NCBI GenBank assembly: GCA_000496235.1
Contig: KI543231.1
Coordinates: 39,000 to 95,767 of the forward strand
DNA: 56,768 nucleotides
From: an uncultured archaeon A07HR60
Lineage (GTDB): Archaea; Halobacteriota; Halobacteria; Halobacteriales; Haloferacaceae
Reading direction: 5' to 3'
Shown: piece by piece, positions 53,266-56,768 of the stretch
Position numbering within the stretch: position 1 is the first letter of the stretch
Layout: each line of letters begins with the position of its first letter
Made by a program: the position numbers and the translations under genes
Notes under the pieces: generated by a model
The model's database searches: none
The model's input: only the letters and a program-made list of their open reading frames with translations
Told to the model about the DNA's origin: nothing

Positions 53266-54573
53266 ATGTCTCAACAACGTGTCGAAGAGGAATTACACGT
53301 CGATCAGTACACGCTCGGACTCGTAGGGCCCGACCAGGAGTGGGCTGGGACGGTCGCCGATGGCGGGACTGTCACGACCTACACGCCGCCGGGATGCTGG
53401 GGGCCGATGGTCACACCGTCATTCCGCGGGGGACACGAGGTGACGCGACCGATTCGTGTCGAGGGTGCGTCTGTTGGTGATGCAGTAGCAATCCAGATTC
53501 GCGATGTCGAGGTTACGAGCATGGCCACGAGTACGGGCTCGATGGCTGAGCGGGACGACGCATTCGACGACGACCCGTTCGTGGACCACCGCTGTCCGGA
53601 GTGCGGGACGACGTGGCCCGACTCGGTTATTGAGGGAACCGGCGAAGACGCGATCCGATGTGCGGACTGTGGTGCGAACGCCTCGTCGTTCGGCTTCGAG
53701 TACGGGTACACGGTCGCGTTCGACCACGAGAATGGCGTTGGCGTCACACTCGACGAGGACGGCGCCCATGAACTCGCGACGGATGCTGACCGCGTCATGG
53801 ACATTCCCGAAAACGCTCGTCAACACCCGATTCTGCTGTACGAACCCGACGGGATGCCGGGGACGATCGGGCGACTCCGGCCCTTTATCGGGAATATCGG
53901 AACGACGCCACCCGTGACGATGCCGGATTCACACAACGCAGGTGACTTTGGCCAGAGTCTGATCGGGGCTGATCACGACTATGGCGTCGAAACGGCGGAT
54001 GATCTCGAGATGCGGACGGACGGTCATATGGATATTCCCGGAGTTCGGGCGGGTGCGACGCTAATCTGTCCTGTCGCGGTTGAGGGCGGTGGGATCTACG
54101 TCGGCGATCTCCACGCGAATCAAGGTGATGGCGAACTCTCGCTCCACACCACCGATGTGAGTGGAACCGTCACCATGGATGTCGAGGTGATCGACGGACT
54201 CGAGCTGGACGGACCGATGTTGCTCCCAAACGAGGCAGATCTGCCGTTCATTAGTAAGCCCTACAGCGACGAAGAGCGCGAAGCAGGTCGAAATCTAGCC
54301 GAAGAGCACGGAGTCACTGCCGAGACCGAGATGGGGCCGATCCAGGTGATCGGCTCCGGCGGGAGTGTCAACGACGCCACGCAGAACGCCTTCGACCGGG
54401 CGACACAGTTGTTCGACATGAGCGAAGGCGAGATTCGGGCCCGATGTACATTCACCGGTGGGGTCCAGATTGGTCGGCTCCCAGGTGTCGTCCAACTGGA
54501 TATGCTCGCTCCGATGGAGCTCCTCGAGGAACGCGGGCTCGCACAGCCGGTCCGCGATCAATACGACATCTGA
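53266..54573 (+). CDS. Acetamidase/formamidase-family protein with zinc-ribbon insert
   Basis: 435 residues. The FmdA/AmdA fold is clear from GDAVAIQIRDVEV, the CLCPVAVEGGGIYVGDLHANQGDGEL-type segment (here ICPVAVEGGGIYVGDLHANQ) and GGVQIGRLPGVVQLDMLAPME. Such enzymes hydrolyse formamide or acetamide to ammonia. Between strands at residues 105-137 sits an added zinc ribbon with CPECGTTW (Cys110/113) and CADCGANA (Cys132/135). Some family members are annotated only as 'acetamidase'; the substrate is not proven. Confidence 0.88.
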   Translation: MSQQRVEEELHVDQYTLGLVGPDQEWAGTVADGGTVTTYTPPGCWGPMVTPSFRGGHEVTRPIRVEGASVGDAVAIQIRDVEVTSMATSTGSMAERDDAFDDDPFVDHRCPECGTTWPDSVIEGTGEDAIRCADCGANASSFGFEYGYTVAFDHENGVGVTLDEDGAHELATDADRVMDIPENARQHPILLYEPDGMPGTIGRLRPFIGNIGTTPPVTMPDSHNAGDFGQSLIGADHDYGVETADDLEMRTDGHMDIPGVRAGATLICPVAVEGGGIYVGDLHANQGDGELSLHTTDVSGTVTMDVEVIDGLELDGPMLLPNEADLPFISKPYSDEEREAGRNLAEEHGVTAETEMGPIQVIGSGGSVNDATQNAFDRATQLFDMSEGEIRARCTFTGGVQIGRLPGVVQLDMLAPMELLEERGLAQPVRDQYDI

Positions 54574-54763
54574 ACCGCCGCTGGGACGACGACGGTGAGC
54601 GGGGCCAGCCGTCGGTGGCGAACCTGCATCAGAAAACACCGTAACCCATGCTGATCTAAGATGGGCTCCCCGAAGTGGATTCGTTCCGGAGGGTGTGGTT
54701 CCTGTTCCGGCTCTGGCGAGCCAGACTCACAGCACTTTTTCCGGCGGGTGCGGAAGACCGCGT

Positions 54764-55804
54764 ATGCGCTCAGCAGTCTTTCGTGGCCCTGGTGACATTA
54801 GTGTCGAAGATGTCGACCGGCCACAGCGACAGTCTGACAGTGACGCGATTGTCCGGGTCACTCACACCGCGGTGTGTGGCTCTGACCTCTGGTTTTATCG
54901 GGGTGAGTCCTCACGAGACGCGGGCTCTCGGGTGGGCCACGAACCGATGGGTATCGTTGAGGAAGTCGGCGACGAAGTGCGCAGTGTCGAGCCCGGTGAT
55001 CGCGTCTTTGCGCCTTTCGCTATCAGTTGCGGTGAATGCGAGTACTGTCGTCGAGGGCTACACACCTCGTGTGTCAACGGCGAATCCTGGAGCGACCACG
55101 GTGGCGCTCAGAGTGAGTACATTCGTGTCCCGACAGCAGACGGGACGTTGGTGCGAGTTCCCGACCGGTACGCGGACGACGAGGCAGCGCTGGAGTCGAT
55201 TTTGCCGCTGACTGATGTGATGGGAACTGGCCATCACGCAGCCGTGAGTGCGGGCGTCAGTGCCACGGATCAGGTGGTCGTCGTCGGTGACGGCGCCGTC
55301 GGCCTGTGTGGTGTGCTGGCGGCGAATCGTCTCGGGGCAAAACAAATCGTCGCAATCGGCCACCACGAGGACCGCCTCCAGACGGCCGAGCGGTTCGGAG
55401 CGACGGCTACTATCCTCGACACGGAAGACCTCGACACAGCCGAACGGGTGGCATCGATGACCGGCGGTGGCGTTGATCACGTCATGGAGTGTGTTGGGGC
55501 GGCCAGCGCTATGGAGACGGCAATCGATATTTGCCGCCCTGGTGGGACGGTCGGGTACGTCGGCGTTCCGTACGGCGTCGATGAGGCCGGCCTCCCGGTG
55601 TTCGACCTCTTCACCGATAATATCACCCTCGCTGGCGGGGTTGCCCCAGTGCGGGCGTACGCAGATGAACTGTTGGACGACGTGCTCGGGGGGACAATCA
55701 ACCCGGCACCGGTATTCACGAAGACTGTCTCACTGGACAATATTGCGGACGGCTATCAGGCAATGGACCAGCGTGATGCGGTGAAAGTGCTCGTTCGACC
55801 CTGA
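54764..55804 (+). CDS. Zinc-dependent alcohol dehydrogenase (MDR family)
   Basis: 346 residues from ATG 54764. The catalytic zinc site is TAVCGSDLWFYRGE with GHEPMG. The structural zinc lobe has CGECEYCRRGLHTSC. The Rossmann motif VVVVGDGAVGLCGVLAANRLGA binds NAD(P). It is related to threonine/glutathione-independent formaldehyde-like dehydrogenases. The substrate is unknown. It follows the formamidase-type gene by 190 bases and may have its own promoter near 54735 (TTTTT). Confidence 0.9.
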   Translation: MRSAVFRGPGDISVEDVDRPQRQSDSDAIVRVTHTAVCGSDLWFYRGESSRDAGSRVGHEPMGIVEEVGDEVRSVEPGDRVFAPFAISCGECEYCRRGLHTSCVNGESWSDHGGAQSEYIRVPTADGTLVRVPDRYADDEAALESILPLTDVMGTGHHAAVSAGVSATDQVVVVGDGAVGLCGVLAANRLGAKQIVAIGHHEDRLQTAERFGATATILDTEDLDTAERVASMTGGGVDHVMECVGAASAMETAIDICRPGGTVGYVGVPYGVDEAGLPVFDLFTDNITLAGGVAPVRAYADELLDDVLGGTINPAPVFTKTVSLDNIADGYQAMDQRDAVKVLVRP

Positions 55805-55955
55805 GACAATCCGACGAAGAGTCGCCTCGCATCACCTCACCTCACCCCACCTTCCTTCTGGATCGTATGCTGTTGTCTGTGGAGTCTCTGCCTGCAACGC
55901 CATCGACGACCGTCTAGAAGTCGAATCTGTCATGGCCGTGGCGCACGGGACCGAG

Positions 55956-56768
55956 TCAGCTACCCACCGCTGAAGCGGTGGGCTTGTCAGTGGACATCCA
56001 ATCCGTGGACAAGTGAGTTACGTCACTCTCCTCAACGGAGAGGACCCCTGACATCAAGGCCAGCTGACAGGTGGCCGTCCCAGACGAACGCGTTTGGCTC
56101 GTCGGGAGTAGCGTCTTGAACATCTGTCGGAGTCCGATGTTCCGTGCTGCATTATACTCCGAATTCCACGACCGACCACACGCGACACACTCGAACTGTT
56201 TCTCGCGCCGATTCGAATCGCTCACGGTTTGGCACTCGGTGTGGCTGCACCCTTTGCTCGTATTCTTCGGATTCACGTACCCGACGCTTATCCCGTGCTC
56301 GGCAGGCTTGTACTCAGTGTATTCCTGCACGCGACCGAACATCCACTGCTGGTATTGTGGCAAGTTACTCAGTCGCTTTCGAATCCCGTTGAGCTTCTCG
56401 AAAGCGACGTGCGTCGAGCGAGTGTCCAGCCCATCCTGTAAGATGCTGTTCGAGATGAGGTGTGCATACTCGTCAACCCACGCTGATTCCGTGCCAGCCC
56501 GCTCATGCAGTCGGAGATAGGCACTTCGGGTCCCCGTTTGTTGGAGCTCTCCGCGCAGTTTCTCGTATTGGGTACGTCGGTGGTTGAGGTAGTCAGCGTT
56601 GCCGTGGAATCCACCAGCACTCGTCACAGCCGTCCAGCCTGTGACGTTGAGGTCCACGCCGAGGACACGACTCGTATCCTCTTGTGGCGCGTTCGAAACC
56701 TCTTCGTCGGCTCGTGCTGTCCAGTGGTGGTCAGAAAGGTCTTGTTTCAGACCGAGATGCAGCCAGTA
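55956..56768 (-). CDS. tnpB: RNA-guided nuclease TnpB, C-terminal two thirds
   Basis: About 270 residues are in the window; the reading frame continues past the right edge. RuvC-I Asp is in VLGVDLNVTGWTAV, RuvC-II Glu in VAFEKLNGIRKR, and the zinc finger is CSHTECQTVSDSNRREKQFECVACGRSW. RuvC-III would be an Asp in the usual D-Y-N-A-A, but here it reads NSEYNAARNIG, with Glu instead. That substitution may reduce or alter cleavage. The stop TGA at 55958-55956 lies beside the 3'-end hairpin. TnpB cuts DNA next to a TAM using a guide RNA transcribed from the element end. Confidence 0.9.
   Translation of the reverse strand, partial: YWLHLGLKQDLSDHHWTARADEEVSNAPQEDTSRVLGVDLNVTGWTAVTSAGGFHGNADYLNHRRTQYEKLRGELQQTGTRSAYLRLHERAGTESAWVDEYAHLISNSILQDGLDTRSTHVAFEKLNGIRKRLSNLPQYQQWMFGRVQEYTEYKPAEHGISVGYVNPKNTSKGCSHTECQTVSDSNRREKQFECVACGRSWNSEYNAARNIGLRQMFKTLLPTSQTRSSGTATCQLALMSGVLSVEESDVTHLSTDWMSTDKPTASAVGS
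55960..55985 (-). ncRNA. Hairpin of the TnpB 3' end (probable guide RNA scaffold)
   Basis: CCCACCGCT (55963-55971) and AGCGGTGGG (55974-55982) form a nine-pair stem with a two-base loop, inside the last codons of tnpB. The same position and type of stem mark the 3' part of haloarchaeal sense-overlapping transcripts of IS1341-type genes. A guide would be read on the minus strand toward lower coordinates, in the 55930-55960 region. Confidence 0.55.

Larger units (their letters stand above)
55930..56768 (-). mobile_element. IS200/IS605 (IS1341-type) element, right end, running off the window
   Basis: It consists of the tnpB gene and, at its 3' end, a short structured segment. In this IS family the sequence at the right end is transcribed as the guide RNA (omega/reRNA) that directs TnpB to DNA. 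Haloarchaea carry many such tnpB-only IS1341-type elements. The left end and any tnpA lie outside the window. The exact right terminus cannot be fixed; 55930 is an estimate. Confidence 0.7.

Noticed and set aside
1-56768. CRISPR array search
   Set aside because: No run of evenly spaced direct repeats with unique spacers was seen; the only repeats are the speB hexamers and the palindromic elements.

Overview
The window comes from a haloarchaeon (class Halobacteria). Its proteins are very acidic, its codons GC-rich, and many starts sit about 25 bases after a TATA-like box, which fits leaderless mRNAs. The gene content is archaeal or haloarchaeal: eIF5A with a hypusine site, a separate GMP synthase ATPase subunit, a fused AhbA-AhbB siroheme decarboxylase, methenyl-tetrahydromethanopterin cyclohydrolase, RadB, tandem MoeA proteins one with a PBP-like tail, and Tat-type secretion signals. 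The genus cannot be fixed; a Halorubrum-like relative in the Haloferacales is a guess. The window looks like chromosomal core sequence with small accessory patches. I found no tRNA, rRNA or CRISPR array.

Layout. 1-6.4 kb: the N-terminus of a UspA protein, a 42-residue zinc-finger gene, an IS200/IS605-like structured element, a DUF2070 membrane protein, an AIR-synthase-like protein and a large membrane-anchored Mrr-type nuclease fusion. 6.5-16.4 kb: an amidase, an alpha/beta hydrolase, an aldo/keto reductase, the pyrG-guaAb-small protein nucleotide operon, a sulfatase/GtrA pair, a cupin and a Nif3-like protein. 16.7-19.8 kb: a heme/siroheme operon (ahbAB, sirC, hemA). 20-25.7 kb: an aminotransferase, eif5A, a frameshifted agmatinase-type speB, pyrF, a second tiny zinc-finger gene and a membrane J-protein. 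25.9-32.3 kb: a GTPBP1-like GTPase, a PhoU/TrkA-C duplicated regulator, mch, a thiamine-binding protein and a hydrolase.

32.6-36.5 kb: a Rieske protein, then an AT-richer patch with a secreted trypsin-like protease and two tandem Tat lipoproteins, the second broken by a stop codon. 36.9-45.8 kb: tandem moeA genes, an Hsp20/UbiB-like pair, cspA, a HAD hydrolase, phhB and uppS. 46.2-53 kb: small membrane proteins, a short SPFH protein, an SDR, radB, a DUF1405 protein and a CARF-like DUF6293 regulator. 53.3-56.8 kb: a formamidase-type enzyme with a zinc-ribbon insert, a zinc alcohol dehydrogenase and a TnpB gene that runs off the window.

Functional links. eIF5A and the SpeB homologue belong to the archaeal agmatine route to hypusine, so the speB frameshift matters. 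The three heme genes supply glutamyl-tRNA reduction, siroheme formation and siroheme decarboxylation. The two MoeA proteins make molybdenum or tungsten cofactor. The best candidates for undescribed biology are the Mrr/transmembrane/propeller/TPR fusion, the protease-lipoprotein cassette, and the dispersed palindromic elements that resemble TnpB guide-RNA ends.
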